Of a DNA stretch of 64,000 nucleotides, positions 44,189 through 53,704 are shown piece after piece. Every line of letters starts with the position of its first letter. Within the stretch, counting starts at the first letter, position 1. A program made the translations under genes and the position numbers. The DNA comes from Flavobacterium sp. N502540 (lineage in GTDB: Bacteria; Bacteroidota; Bacteroidia; Flavobacteriales; Flavobacteriaceae). The stretch is from NCBI RefSeq assembly GCF_025947365.1, contig NZ_CP110012.1, positions 620,001 to 684,000 on the forward strand. Reading direction: 5' to 3'. Below the pieces are notes generated by a model. It saw only the letters and a list, made by a program, of their open reading frames with translations, was not told where the DNA came from and did not search any database.

Positions 44189-47100
44189 TTACTTTTTAAC
44201 GATCTTCCCTTTATAAACTATTTTATTATTCTCGGTTAGCGTATAAAAGTAAATCCCCGTTTGCAAATAACTTACCGAAACAGCCGTAGTACTTACATCC
44301 TGTGTTGCATTAATATCAACCGGATTCCCTAATAAATGACCTGAAACATCGTAGAACTTCAATTTCAGTTTTTTATCTGTATTGGTTTTTACAATCACAT
44401 TCACCACATCAGTGGTTGGATTAGGATAAGCCTGAACCGCATAACCGTTTTTAGTTTCAAAATCGATGGTCGACAGATTCGAAGAGTTCAATTGAAAACG
44501 AGCAATTACCGGACCGTGGTCTGAAGTTGTAGTGGTGTAACTTGCAATATCATTTCGAGGATCATATACTGCAGTAGAACCTGAAATATATTGATCCGTT
44601 AACTCATTAGAAATCATAATATGATCTAAAAATCCGCCTGAACTTAAAAAACTAAACGCCCCAGCCTGACTAATTTCTAAAGTCAACGCTTTATAATTGG
44701 CTGTATCTGTAACAAAACTTTCGTAAGAAGATGGATTTGGTGTAATAACTGATTTACTTACATCGTCATTATAATCTCCTAAAATCATTATATTAGAATT
44801 TGGGTAATGAACATCTAAACTATCTTTCAACACCTGCGCATCATATTTACGCATGTTATAACGAGAAATGTCCGAACCACTATTAGCACGTGCATGAAGA
44901 TCGACCAGGTTAATTTCTTTTTTAATTCCATTTAAGTTAGTTTCAATTGTAACCATATATGGCAGACGACCAGATGAGAAAAAACTACTGCTGGATCCTC
45001 CCGGATAATTATTCAACGTTTTGGTACCAGCACGTAATTCATCATAAAAATCTTTAAACATAACACGTGTCTTCTTAACTGACGTAGTTTGTGTATTATA
45101 AATTACGACCAATTTTTGTGGAGGAAAACTTGGATCTGAATTAGGATCCCATGAATATGACCATGACGTAGAAATACTTTTATCGAATGTTTTTCCATTC
45201 ACACTTATTTTCTGAATCAAAGCATCGATCTGAGCATCGCTCGAAACTTCCTGAACTACATATACATCTGCATCAAGTTTATTCATAACTTTTGCTACAT
45301 TTTCCAATTGTAACGTTTTATTACTTGGTCCGTAAGCTGCAGTTGGAGCACCAAAAAACTCCAAATTATAAGTCACCACGTCGTAAGTTTCTGCTTTTGG
45401 AAGAGAAGACCCCGTTAAAGAACCAATTTGTTTGTTTAACAAAGTCCCTGTTACTGTTAATGTACCGGCAATTTTAAATTCTTTTGTAGTAGGTATGAAT
45501 CTCGCATAAAGTGTTTTTCCTGCCAAAGCATCTGTCTCTGACAATGTAAAACTATTTTGGAATAACGTATTATCCAAAGATATTTGATAACCAACCGGTG
45601 CCTTAATGGTAACGTCTCCATATCCTTTAGCTTTAAAAGCAAAAGATTGTGATGTCGAAACCGTATTTTGATCTACAGTCCCAAAATCTAAAACCGGATT
45701 TGAAGCTACATAACCCGTTTCATTTGCAATTGCATAATCATCAAATGACCACTCTGAAGCATTGTTGGATCCTCCTGCTGTCGTTTCGTACACCCACGCC
45801 AGATAAGTACTATTTGTTTTATAAGCCGTTAATTCTATATATTGAGATGCCGTGTAAGTTCCTGTTGTAGTTGGAAAACTTCCATCAATTTCTGTCCAAG
45901 TCGCTGTTTCCGGACTGCTAACACCGTCGTAATTTGTAGAGACCATTAATTTTAAACCAGGCCCCGCATAAAATTTACGAGAATAAAAAGATAATAATGG
46001 TAATTTGTCAAATGTATCTAAACGTAATTTTGGAGAAATTAACCAATCTTTACTTGCTCCACTATCCGAAAATCCATTCATAAGAACTGCTCCTGTTCCA
46101 GAATTAATATTTCTGGCAGCATTGGTATAAGTCCATTTATTGGTAGTTCCTTCCAAATTATACTGCACCCATCCGCTGTTAGATAAAACATTAGGATCGT
46201 CAAAATTTTGAACATACGGATTAATTCCTCTTCCTGTCAATGATATATGTTTCGCAACAGCATCAGTAGATTCATGTGTTATTTGACCTGTAAATGCACC
46301 TAATAAATTTGGATTAAACCTTACATAAACAGTCTTGGACGCATTTGAAGCAAAATCAGCTGCGGCATATGTCAGCGATGAACCAAATGATATATTATCT
46401 TTTGAAATTGAAAAATTTGAAGTAACACTTACTACTAAATTGCTTGTAAGATCACTTGCCTGAATTTGATAGCTTTTAGACCCGGACTCAAAGTTTGTCT
46501 CAGAAGTACCTAAATCAAGTGCAGTTATCGTTGTAGTTATCTCTGGCAACGCAACAGCCGTTGTCGTTACATCTACTTTAGTTACCGTACCCTGAATATT
46601 TTCGTAAGCATCTTCAGAAACCGAGAATACGGAATATGCCGTTGCAGCTGATAAACCTGTAAAGTTTTTAGTATAAGCCAGAGTTTTATCAACAATATTT
46701 AAAGATCCTGACTGCAGAGCTGCAAGGCCACCAGCATCAAGGCCCAATTTTACCTGAGCTGCAGTTGGAGCAGTACTTCCGCCGGGAAGCAACACATAAT
46801 AAGTTTTTCCTATTTCATCTAACTTATCTGAAAAATCAAAATTAGTGGACGAAATATTTGTTGCCTTCGGGAACCCTGCTTCGTTTACCGGTGCAGTATG
46901 ATCCGCATTAATATCGATATTATCTATTGCAAAAGATTGACGTGAACCTACGGATCCGGAAATTAGTCGGGCAATCCATCTTATTTGAACTATTTGCTGA
47001 TTATCACAATTCGCAGGTAATGTTACTTTAATACGTGTAGTTCTTAAGTCTAATGGAGTTATAACTGCCGCTGTAGTCTGTAAGGTTGTACTGTTGTTTG

Positions 47101-47608
47101 AATATGCAGGTGATAAAGTGGTAAAAGCACCGGTAGTTCCGACACGATATTGCAATGCCATTTCTTGCAAACGATTGTTACTTCCACCGTCATATAAATT
47201 ACGAATAATCATCGCATCGTAATACACGTTTATGGTTTGGCTTCCTAAACTTGAAAATGCAAAACCAATTGCAAAATCTCCGGATGTTGAATTCAAAAAA
47301 CCAATTTTATCATCATAATTATGGATACCTCCCGAATTGATATTAGAATTACTATTTTTTATAAATGCTCTATCTCCGGTTAATCCTGTATTCCAAACGG
47401 CAGTATTTTGATTTGTCCCGTTAGCGGTCCAGCCCTGAAAACCAGGAATATCAACATAAGTGTCGGCAGCCGCTGGCAAACCATCAAAATTTTGTTTGTA
47501 CGGAATGGACTGCACTGAAGGCATAGTTTGAGCTAAAACAGCTCCAGAAAAGCAACCAAAAAAACATAAAAAAGCCAAAAGCTGGCGTGAGTAGTAAAGT
47601 TTTTTCAT
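44189..47608 (-). CDS. T9SS-exported endonuclease/exonuclease/phosphatase-domain protein
   Basis: A 1139-residue secreted protein. Order: signal peptide (about 1-26); a DNA-binding-like jellyroll or anchor region; further beta domains of the choice-of-anchor type (DWLISPKLRL); a DNase-I-fold domain at about 745-1045 with YNLEFFG, VVQEVSS, DLHARANSG, ILGDYNDD and SDHGPVIARF; and a Type IX sorting domain (about 1060-1139) with AYPNPTTDVVNV and C-terminal GKIVKK. It should be delivered to the surface or medium, probably to digest nucleic acid or a phosphoester. A promoter box lies at 47640-47647. Confidence 0.88.
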   Translation of the reverse strand: MKKLYYSRQLLAFLCFFGCFSGAVLAQTMPSVQSIPYKQNFDGLPAAADTYVDIPGFQGWTANGTNQNTAVWNTGLTGDRAFIKNSNSNINSGGIHNYDDKIGFLNSTSGDFAIGFAFSSLGSQTINVYYDAMIIRNLYDGGSNNRLQEMALQYRVGTTGAFTTLSPAYSNNSTTLQTTAAVITPLDLRTTRIKVTLPANCDNQQIVQIRWIARLISGSVGSRQSFAIDNIDINADHTAPVNEAGFPKATNISSTNFDFSDKLDEIGKTYYVLLPGGSTAPTAAQVKLGLDAGGLAALQSGSLNIVDKTLAYTKNFTGLSAATAYSVFSVSEDAYENIQGTVTKVDVTTTAVALPEITTTITALDLGTSETNFESGSKSYQIQASDLTSNLVVSVTSNFSISKDNISFGSSLTYAAADFASNASKTVYVRFNPNLLGAFTGQITHESTDAVAKHISLTGRGINPYVQNFDDPNVLSNSGWVQYNLEGTTNKWTYTNAARNINSGTGAVLMNGFSDSGASKDWLISPKLRLDTFDKLPLLSFYSRKFYAGPGLKLMVSTNYDGVSSPETATWTEIDGSFPTTTGTYTASQYIELTAYKTNSTYLAWVYETTAGGSNNASEWSFDDYAIANETGYVASNPVLDFGTVDQNTVSTSQSFAFKAKGYGDVTIKAPVGYQISLDNTLFQNSFTLSETDALAGKTLYARFIPTTKEFKIAGTLTVTGTLLNKQIGSLTGSSLPKAETYDVVTYNLEFFGAPTAAYGPSNKTLQLENVAKVMNKLDADVYVVQEVSSDAQIDALIQKISVNGKTFDKSISTSWSYSWDPNSDPSFPPQKLVVIYNTQTTSVKKTRVMFKDFYDELRAGTKTLNNYPGGSSSSFFSSGRLPYMVTIETNLNGIKKEINLVDLHARANSGSDISRYNMRKYDAQVLKDSLDVHYPNSNIMILGDYNDDVSKSVITPNPSSYESFVTDTANYKALTLEISQAGAFSFLSSGGFLDHIMISNELTDQYISGSTAVYDPRNDIASYTTTTSDHGPVIARFQLNSSNLSTIDFETKNGYAVQAYPNPTTDVVNVIVKTNTDKKLKLKFYDVSGHLLGNPVDINATQDVSTTAVSVSYLQTGIYFYTLTENNKIVYKGKIVKK

Positions 47609-48031
47609 ACGTAGTTAAAAAATAAGTGTTTTTAGAAATCAAATTTATGTTCTTTAAAGTTAACAGAATATTGTGAAAACTTAAACTTAATGTATTCAAC
47701 TTTTATGAACATTTTTTAACAAAAATCAAATTTTTACTATATTATTTTAATTATCCTCAGAGATAGCGCGACCTGACAAAACAATGCACTATTGTACGAA
47801 TTAAAGGGTTATTACAATTTAACAAGTCATTTCTTTTTTAAATCTACTCTGTCTCAAAAATCATTATGGCTTAACTTACCCCCTAAATATTTTTAACGAC
47901 ATTATTTTTTCTCATTAGTCTATTACTATTAGAGCTTCTAAAGCTGAAAAATGAATCATTTAATTTCACTTTCTATCTGTACAATTTTCTTTACCATTAA
48001 ATCGTTTTACGTTTAACTAATATGATACAAC
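47609..48031. other. Divergent intergenic region, 423 bp
   Basis: Contains the minus-strand -7 box of the nuclease gene near its left end and a weak TACGTTTA near the right end before nlpE. No gene, repeat or tRNA is apparent in the centre. Confidence 0.45.
47640..47647 (-). promoter_or_regulatory. -7 box of T9SS nuclease gene
   Basis: CAAATTTA on the plus strand reads TAAATTTG on the minus strand. Confidence 0.45.
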
Positions 48032-48508
48032 ATGAAAAAGTTATTTATCTTTTCGGCTCTATTTTCTCTGCTACTGTCCTGCAATACAAAAACAACTAAA
48101 GAAAACAACACTACAAACAAGGAAACGGTCACTAAAACCAACAACAGTTTCAGCAAAACAGCAATCTATGAAGGAATAATTCCGTGCGCTGATTGTAGCG
48201 GAATTCAAATGACCTTGAAAATCTACACCGATTATAGCGTTTCACAGAACAATAAATTTGAACTAATAAGTGTCTATCAGGGAAAAGAACCAGGAAATGT
48301 CTTTACCCAGAAAGGTAATTTTAATACCGAAAGAGGATTAGATAAAGATCCGGACGGTACAATTTATGTCTTAAACTGGGATCAGCCGGAGGAAAAACAA
48401 CTGTACTATGGCTATTATAGTTCTAATCCTGAAAAGATCTATCTACTGGATAAAGACAGAAAAAGGATTAAATCTAATCTAAATTACTTTTTGACTTTAA
48501 AGAAATAA
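48032..48508 (+). CDS. NlpE-like copper/envelope-stress lipoprotein
   Basis: A 158-residue lipoprotein (lipobox LLSC) with an Asn/Thr-rich tether, then an NlpE N-terminal barrel: IYEGIIPCADCSGIQMTLKIY, YVLNWDQPEEKQ. The CxxC of PCADCSG is conserved. In E. coli NlpE senses surface adhesion and lipoprotein trafficking stress. Here no Cpx genes are adjacent. Confidence 0.82.
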   Translation: MKKLFIFSALFSLLLSCNTKTTKENNTTNKETVTKTNNSFSKTAIYEGIIPCADCSGIQMTLKIYTDYSVSQNNKFELISVYQGKEPGNVFTQKGNFNTERGLDKDPDGTIYVLNWDQPEEKQLYYGYYSSNPEKIYLLDKDRKRIKSNLNYFLTLKK

Positions 48509-48547
48509 TTTCTTTAACAGTAGTTACTAACGATTCAATCCAGAATT

Positions 48548-48760
48548 ATGAACTTCTTCAAAATCAAAACTTCCTGGTCTAATGCTGAATTTATTGGAAT
48601 CAAATTGTGTATCGCTTCAGCTTACGTATTAATTGGAAGTTACTTTCATGATTTTTTCAAAAATTATTATTTCCCAATTCTAGTCCTATTTGGAATTACG
48701 GCAATCTGGTTTGTTCTGCAATGGCTAAAAAAAATGAAACATGAAAAATCTAAATCTTAA
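48548..48760 (+). CDS. Small two-helix membrane protein
   Basis: Seventy residues, two hydrophobic segments (about 15-35 and 42-60) and a basic tail (KKMKHEKSKS). Unrecognised. Lies 39 bases after the NlpE-like gene and may share its transcript. Confidence 0.6.
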   Translation: MNFFKIKTSWSNAEFIGIKLCIASAYVLIGSYFHDFFKNYYFPILVLFGITAIWFVLQWLKKMKHEKSKS

Positions 48761-48789
48761 GATTTCCTTTTAAACTCTGCAAACAAAGT

Positions 48790-48797
48790 TATCTTTG
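48790..48797 (+). promoter_or_regulatory. -7 box TATCTTTG
   Basis: TAnnTTTG match 16 bases before the pseudouridine synthase ATG. Confidence 0.45.
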
Positions 48798-48813
48798 CAG
48801 TCAAAAAACAAAT

Positions 48814-49395
48814 ATGCATCATCATTTCATTCTTTTTAAACCTTACGGCTATCTAAGTCAGTTTATTTATGAATTGAAGAGAAAGAAAAAGCTTTTAGGT
48901 GAATTATACCATTTCCCTGAAGGTACTATGGCCATCGGAAGACTTGATGAAGACTCTGAAGGTTTACTTTTATTGACGACGGACGGAAGGATAAGCGAAC
49001 TGGTAAGAAGCAAAAAAGTAGACAAAGAATATTATGTTCAGGTCGACGGAATCATCACTCCCGAAGCAATCGAGGCCTTACAAAAAGGCGTTGAAATAGG
49101 TTTTGATGGCGGTAAATACAAAACCAGACCCTGCACTGCTTTTATCGTTACTGAAATTCCAGATTTTGGTCCAAGAGCCAAAAAAATCAGAGATGAACGC
49201 CACGGTCCAACCTCCTGGGCTTCTATTACAATAAGAGAAGGGAAATTTCGTCAGGTTCGGAAAATGACCGCGGCTGTTGGATTTCCAACTTTAAGACTGG
49301 TTCGTGTTCGCATAGGAAATGTATCTTTGCAAAACTTAAAAGCCGGAGAAGTACTGGAAGTGAATGATTTTAATTTAGATAATGAGATAATTTGA
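48814..49395 (+). CDS. RsuA/RluE-family pseudouridine synthase
   Basis: A 193-residue rRNA pseudouridine synthase, most like RluE. The catalytic motif GRLDEDSEGLLLLTTDG holds the Asp, KEYYVQV and REGKFRQVRKMTAAVGFPTLRLVRVRIG follow. No S4 domain. Its last codons (LDNEII) and TGA are read from the same 20-mer repeat that ends the ChbG-like gene in another frame, so its C-terminus is probably repeat-derived. Confidence 0.9.
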   Translation: MHHHFILFKPYGYLSQFIYELKRKKKLLGELYHFPEGTMAIGRLDEDSEGLLLLTTDGRISELVRSKKVDKEYYVQVDGIITPEAIEALQKGVEIGFDGGKYKTRPCTAFIVTEIPDFGPRAKKIRDERHGPTSWASITIREGKFRQVRKMTAAVGFPTLRLVRVRIGNVSLQNLKAGEVLEVNDFNLDNEII

Positions 49396-49422
49396 TAATG
49401 TGATAATGTGACAATTATTGTT
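49375..49422. repeat. TTAGATAATTTG repeat family, copy 3
   Basis: TTAGATAATGAGATAATTTG then GATAATGTGATAATGTGACAA, overlapping the end of the pseudouridine synthase gene. Confidence 0.6.
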
Positions 49423-49454
49423 TAAAAGAATAAAACACTCATATCCATTTCACA

Positions 49455-49473
49455 CCTCATAACCCATAACTCA
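49455..49473. repeat. CATAACCCATAACTCAAAA repeat, copy 1
   Basis: CTCATAACCCATAACTCAA placed just before the trmL start. Related text is at 53617-53699. Confidence 0.5.
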
Positions 49474-49479
49474 AAAAAA

Positions 49480-49935
49480 ATGCTAAACATAGTTCTTGTA
49501 GAGCCTGAAATCCCTAATAACACCGGAAACATTGGACGTTTGTGCGTGGGTACAGAAAGCAGATTACATTTAATTCACCCTTTCGGATTTGTAATTAACG
49601 ATAAAAACCTGAAACGTTCGGGACTGGATTACTGGGTACATCTTGACGTTACCGAATATCCAAATGTAGAAGAATGGATTCAGCAGATTCCTGATCAGTC
49701 ACGTGTTTTTCTGATGAGTTCTCATGCCGAAAAATCATATCTCGAAACTGATTTTCAGGACGGAGACTGGCTTGTATTTGGTAAAGAAAGTGTAGGTTTA
49801 AGTAAAGAAGTTCTGGCACGTTTTGAGAATCACCTCACCATTCCCATGTCAAAATTAATCCGAAGCTTTAATATTGCCAATTCTGTGGCTTTTGTGGTGG
49901 GAGAAGCAAAAAGACAAATCGGACTGAAAAAATAA
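49480..49935 (+). CDS. trmL: tRNA (cytidine/uridine-34-2'-O)-methyltransferase
   Basis: SPOUT methyltransferase of 151 residues that methylates the wobble ribose of certain Leu tRNAs. Motifs: VEPEIPNNTGNIGRLC, LVFGKESVGLSKEVL and MSKLIRSFNIANSVAFVVGE. Length is normal for TrmL. A tRNA-Leu of a different box is encoded in the window. Confidence 0.93.
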   Translation: MLNIVLVEPEIPNNTGNIGRLCVGTESRLHLIHPFGFVINDKNLKRSGLDYWVHLDVTEYPNVEEWIQQIPDQSRVFLMSSHAEKSYLETDFQDGDWLVFGKESVGLSKEVLARFENHLTIPMSKLIRSFNIANSVAFVVGEAKRQIGLKK

Positions 49936-50001
49936 TTAGTTCTTAATTCCTTTAGTTTTAAACGCTATTCCGGTCACTTTATAAAGTATTCGACAAGTCT
50001 G

Positions 50002-50778
50002 CTACGTAATTACGAACTTTCCTTTTTCGGCATCAAAAATAATATGTTCGTCTTTGAATAGGGTGGCAAAACTTCCTTTTGAAATTAAATTGCATGGCGC
50101 GTCCTGTACCACCAATTCAGGAGTCATAATAATCATTTCATTACTTAACTGAATTGCCAGATCGATGTCATGAGTCGAAAATAAAATACATTTCTGAGTT
50201 TCCTCTGTTAATTTTTTGAGGAGTTTGAACAGCGAAACTTTGTGCAGCAAATCAAGATGTGTTGTCGGCTCGTCCAGAATAATCAACGGAGTATCTTGTG
50301 CCAAAGCTCGTGCAATTAAAACCTTTTGCAATTGTCCGTCACTAATTTCGAAATGTTTTTTCTGAGCCAGATGCTCTATTTGAGTCAACTCTAAAGCTTC
50401 CTGAACTTTCTCGATATCATTCTGACTTAAAGTCCCAATCCAATTGGTGTAAGGCTGACGTCCTAAAGCTACTAATTCGAAAACAGACAAATTACTTGGC
50501 GGTAGCTTTTCGGTTAAAACTAAACTTAAATTTTGAGCCAATTCCAGAGGCTTATAGGTACTTATATTTTTTTCATTTAGAAAAACATGTCCTTTCAACG
50601 GCTGCTGAATTCCGGTAATCGTGCGAAGCAAAGTCGATTTCCCAATTCCGTTTGCACCAATTAACGAAATGAGTTTCCCCGAAGCAAAATTCAGATTTAG
50701 ATTTTCAGCAATAGTCACAACTCCTTTCTTGGACTTGTAGCCAATGTCGAGATCTTTTGTTTTTAAAATGGTAGTCAT
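50002..50778 (-). CDS. btuD: ABC transporter ATPase, FecE/BtuD type
   Basis: A 258-residue ATPase: Walker A GANGIGKST, signature ISDGQ, Walker B LIILDEPTTHLD and the switch His in STHDIDLA. Family members energise uptake of iron-siderophores or cobalamin. Neighbouring corrinoid genes favour cobalamin. It follows the permease gene after 120 bases occupied by low-complexity repeats. Confidence 0.85.
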   Translation of the reverse strand: MTTILKTKDLDIGYKSKKGVVTIAENLNLNFASGKLISLIGANGIGKSTLLRTITGIQQPLKGHVFLNEKNISTYKPLELAQNLSLVLTEKLPPSNLSVFELVALGRQPYTNWIGTLSQNDIEKVQEALELTQIEHLAQKKHFEISDGQLQKVLIARALAQDTPLIILDEPTTHLDLLHKVSLFKLLKKLTEETQKCILFSTHDIDLAIQLSNEMIIMTPELVVQDAPCNLISKGSFATLFKDEHIIFDAEKGKFVIT

Positions 50779-50787
50779 TGTTTAAAG

Positions 50788-50891
50788 GTACTAAGTTTCT
50801 AAGCTGCTAATGTTCTAAGTTTTTTCTTCACCGCTTTTATTTTTTAAAAATCAATCTGCAAAAATCCATTGAATCCGCTTAATCTGTGGCT
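50788..50891. repeat. Two low-complexity repeat types between permease and ATPase genes
   Basis: CTAAGTTTCTAAGCTGCTAA-type units at 50791-50822 and then AATCTGCAAAAATCCATTGA and AATCCGCTTAATCTGTGGC at 50852-50890. AATCCGCTTAATCT also occurs at 16082-16095. Confidence 0.5.
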
Positions 50892-50898
50892 AATTTAT

Positions 50899-51927
50899 TT
50901 ACTGAAAATTTCTTTTGCGCATGAGCAGCCAAACGACAATTGGTGCGCCAATTATAGAGGTGATTGCATTAATGGGCAATGTGGTCTCTAGTCCCGGCAT
51001 TTGTGATGCCATATCGCAAAACAACATAATTATTCCTCCGTAGAAAAAAGTACTCCAGTATAAAACTGTATGATTACTGGTCTGAAAAGTGAGCTTTGCA
51101 ATATGTGGCACTGCCAAACCTATGAATGCAACCGGCCCTGCGAAAGCAGTAACGCTTCCGGCCAGAATACTTGTTGCAAAAATAATTATCAATCGGGCTC
51201 TCTTATAATTCAATCCCATACTTCTGGCGTAATTTTCACCTAAAAGCAATGCATTTAAAGGTTTAATACTTCCGGCACTCAAAAACAGACCAAAAGCAAC
51301 ACAAACCGCCAAAATCGAAATCGAAGTCCAGGAAAGATTCCCAAGACTTCCCAGAGACCAAAAGGTGAATTTCTGCAATTGTTCTGCTGAACTAAAATAC
51401 GTCAAGACCCCAACAATAGCACTGGTAAAACTGCCAAACATCAATCCGACGATTAAAATTGCCATCGTATTTCGTAAACGCTGTGCTACCAATAAAACCA
51501 ATAGTAAAACCAAAACACTTCCTATTGTCGAAGCCAGTACAATTGCATATGGCGACAATAAAATCGAGTTTAAAAATGAAGGTAAAAAACCTGCCCCTAA
51601 AATCACAATCGCAACAGCCAGAATTGCTCCCGAACTTAAACCTAAAACATCAGGTCCTGCGAGTGGATTTCTAAACAAAGTCTGCATTAGCAAACCACTC
51701 ACTGACAAACCAATACCAACCAACATGGCTGTAATAGCCTTAGGCAGACGATAATTGACAATAATATATTCCCAGGTCGATTTACTGGCATGACTTCCCG
51801 TCATACTGTTATATACTTCCTTAAAAGGTATAGTTACTGATCCCAGGCTAATGTCTAAAAAGAACATAAACAATAAGGCCAGACCGAGTACCGAAAACAG
51901 AATTATATTTCGTTTTTTATGAATCAA
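50899..51927 (-). CDS. btuC: FecCD-family ABC permease, BtuC type
   Basis: A 342-residue membrane permease with about ten helices and the family segments GLLMQTLFRNPLAGPDVLGLSSGA, PLNALLLGENYARSMG, VAFIGLAVPHIAKL. The reading frame starts at TTG five bases after the binding-protein stop; the first in-frame ATG would remove a helix, so TTG is taken. Partner of the binding protein and ATPase next to it. Confidence 0.88.
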   Translation of the reverse strand: MIHKKRNIILFSVLGLALLFMFFLDISLGSVTIPFKEVYNSMTGSHASKSTWEYIIVNYRLPKAITAMLVGIGLSVSGLLMQTLFRNPLAGPDVLGLSSGAILAVAIVILGAGFLPSFLNSILLSPYAIVLASTIGSVLVLLLVLLVAQRLRNTMAILIVGLMFGSFTSAIVGVLTYFSSAEQLQKFTFWSLGSLGNLSWTSISILAVCVAFGLFLSAGSIKPLNALLLGENYARSMGLNYKRARLIIIFATSILAGSVTAFAGPVAFIGLAVPHIAKLTFQTSNHTVLYWSTFFYGGIIMLFCDMASQMPGLETTLPINAITSIIGAPIVVWLLMRKRNFQ

Positions 51928-51932
51928 TGAAC

Positions 51933-53075
51933 TTAGTTTAATTTAGAGGCAAAAGTAAATTCATAGCTTGGCAACAACTCCGGATGAAAAATCTTGATAT
52001 AATCTTTTAATACTAAATCAGGACGGCTTGGCGCCAGCTCATAATAAACAGTTCCTCCCGTTGCTCCTGATTTACCTTCAAACGTATAAACATTCTTAGA
52101 CTTGAAGGCATCAAACTCTGTATAATGAGGATTACTTTTTCCGAATTCGTCCAAACTTTTAAAGGAACCTGCAGCGATCCAGAAATTAGCTGTTTTGGCT
52201 TTTACTAAGACTTTTTCAAAAGATAAGCCTTCGCTTCCTGTACCTTTCAAATCGGCCCATAGGTAATTGGCCTGAGCATCTTTCATAAACTGCGCCACCC
52301 AACTGTTTCCTTTAGCTACATACCAGATATCTTCATACATAGAACCATATAAAACACTTGAAGTTGCTGGTTTTCCCGCTACTAATTTTTTAGCTTGGTC
52401 ATAACTCAAAACAATTTTATCAAACAACTCTTTCGCCTGTTCTTCTTTACCAAATAAAGCACCGTAAAGTTTAATCCACTCTGCTTTTCCAAGGGGAGAT
52501 TGCTCCATCCAGTCGGCCTGAATCAAAACATTTAAACCGCTTTTTTTCAAATTATCAAGCATCGCATTGTTATTGTCTACTCCAAAAGTCACTATTAAGT
52601 CCGGAGATAGCTCTATTAATTGTTCGATATTTAATTTCTCATTTTGCCCTACATTTTTAACGGCTCCTTTGTCTATCAGTGCTCTGGTTTTTTCTGAAGA
52701 AATGTAATCGGTATGCGGAAAACCTACCAATTTATTCTCTACTTCCAACATCTCCAAAAACGGAATGTTAGTCGTTGAAGTCACCACAATTGACTCCAAA
52801 GGAACTTTGATAGTCGTGTACTTTTGTAAGCTGTCCGGTACTTTCGCCTCTTTCTCTTTCAGTACATAAGTAAACTTTGTATGGGCATCCGGCCAAGGAT
52901 CTGAAACGGTTACTACCGAATATCCTTCGTGCTTTATAATCGAGAGTCCGGATGCATATTCGATACTATTTTTTTCGGTTTCTGTTTTTACAATCTCCGA
53001 AGATTCATTTTTTTTGCATCCGATTAGAAGAAAAAAAGGTAAAACAAAAATCATTTTTGGCAGTAAATGTCTCAT
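51933..53075 (-). CDS. btuF: ABC substrate-binding lipoprotein, BtuF/FepB-like
   Basis: A 380-residue lipoprotein (lipobox LIGC, followed by KKNESSE). It has the type III periplasmic-binding pattern (VVTSTTNIPFLEMLEVENKLVGFPHT, LIVTFGVDN, WIAAGSFKSLDEF). It presents ligand to the permease next to it. Homologues also bind haem or siderophores; location beside corrinoid genes makes cobinamide/B12 the best guess. Promoter box at 53180-53187. Confidence 0.75.
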   Translation of the reverse strand: MRHLLPKMIFVLPFFLLIGCKKNESSEIVKTETEKNSIEYASGLSIIKHEGYSVVTVSDPWPDAHTKFTYVLKEKEAKVPDSLQKYTTIKVPLESIVVTSTTNIPFLEMLEVENKLVGFPHTDYISSEKTRALIDKGAVKNVGQNEKLNIEQLIELSPDLIVTFGVDNNNAMLDNLKKSGLNVLIQADWMEQSPLGKAEWIKLYGALFGKEEQAKELFDKIVLSYDQAKKLVAGKPATSSVLYGSMYEDIWYVAKGNSWVAQFMKDAQANYLWADLKGTGSEGLSFEKVLVKAKTANFWIAAGSFKSLDEFGKSNPHYTEFDAFKSKNVYTFEGKSGATGGTVYYELAPSRPDLVLKDYIKIFHPELLPSYEFTFASKLN

Positions 53076-53179
53076 ATATAGGTTCTGTTATTTTTTTAAA
53101 GGGCTCAGTTTCATCACGCTGCTTTTATGACATATAATTTGAATCATCTTCCTTATAAATTTTACAATTTCATTACTGA

Positions 53180-53187
53180 CAAAGGTA
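53180..53187 (-). promoter_or_regulatory. -7 box of btuFCD-like operon
   Basis: CAAAGGTA reads TACCTTTG on the minus strand; leader about 98 bases, without a recognisable cobalamin riboswitch. Confidence 0.45.
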
Positions 53188-53253
53188 ACGCAATTTCTAT
53201 TTTTTTTATCTACCTTTATTCCTACAAAATCAAATAAACATCATTTTTCCCTA

Positions 53254-53616
53254 ATGAATCCCATAAAAACCAAAGTCTGCTCGAGCTGTGAATCTTCTTT
53301 CAGCTGTGGAGATACTTCAAATGAAAACAAGTGTTGGTGTAATGATTTTCCCCCTATTTTTAATCTTTCCGAAGGAGGCGACTGTCTTTGCCCTGTTTGT
53401 TTTAAAGAAGCCTGCGAAGATAAAATTGACGCTTACGTAGAAACGCTTACCCCACAAAAAGCGCTTAAAAATAAAGCCATATCTTTACCCAAACAAGAAA
53501 AGCTAATCGAAGGAATTGATTATTATATGGAAGACGGAAATTATGTTTTCAAAGCCTGGTTTCACTTAAAAAGAGGAAGCTGCTGCGGAAACGAATGCCG
53601 GCATTGCCCTTATTAA
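53254..53616 (+). CDS. Cysteine-rich CWC plus DUF5522 protein
   Basis: A 120-residue protein. Residues 1-55 form a Cys-rich CWC zinc-like domain (CSSCESSFSCG, CWCNDFPP, CLCPVCF), residues 78-120 match DUF5522 (IDYYMEDGNYVFKAWFHLKRGSCCGNECRHCPY split into blocks). Fusion of the two is typical of Bacteroidota. Likely binds a metal; role unknown. It opens the corrinoid gene row. Confidence 0.8.
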   Translation: MNPIKTKVCSSCESSFSCGDTSNENKCWCNDFPPIFNLSEGGDCLCPVCFKEACEDKIDAYVETLTPQKALKNKAISLPKQEKLIEGIDYYMEDGNYVFKAWFHLKRGSCCGNECRHCPY

Positions 53617-53699
53617 AACTCATAACTCAACAAAAGCTTCGACTTCGCTCAGCCTGACATTCGGCTAACCCACACAACTCATAACTCAAAACCCATAAT
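53617..53699. repeat. CATAACTCAAAACCCATAA and CTTCGCTCAGCCTGACA repeats
   Basis: AACTCATAACTCAACAAAA, then GCTTCGACTTCGCTCAGCC/TGACATTCGGC, then AACTCATAACTCAAAACCCA. The CTTCGCTCAGCCTGACA text is, from memory, a widespread flavobacterial intergenic motif. Confidence 0.5.
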
Positions 53700-53704
53700 T
53701 AAAA

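Noticed and set aside
53076..53253. Possible second cobalamin riboswitch before btuF-like gene
   Set aside because: No B12 box or other conserved element is seen; the leader is only about 98 bases.
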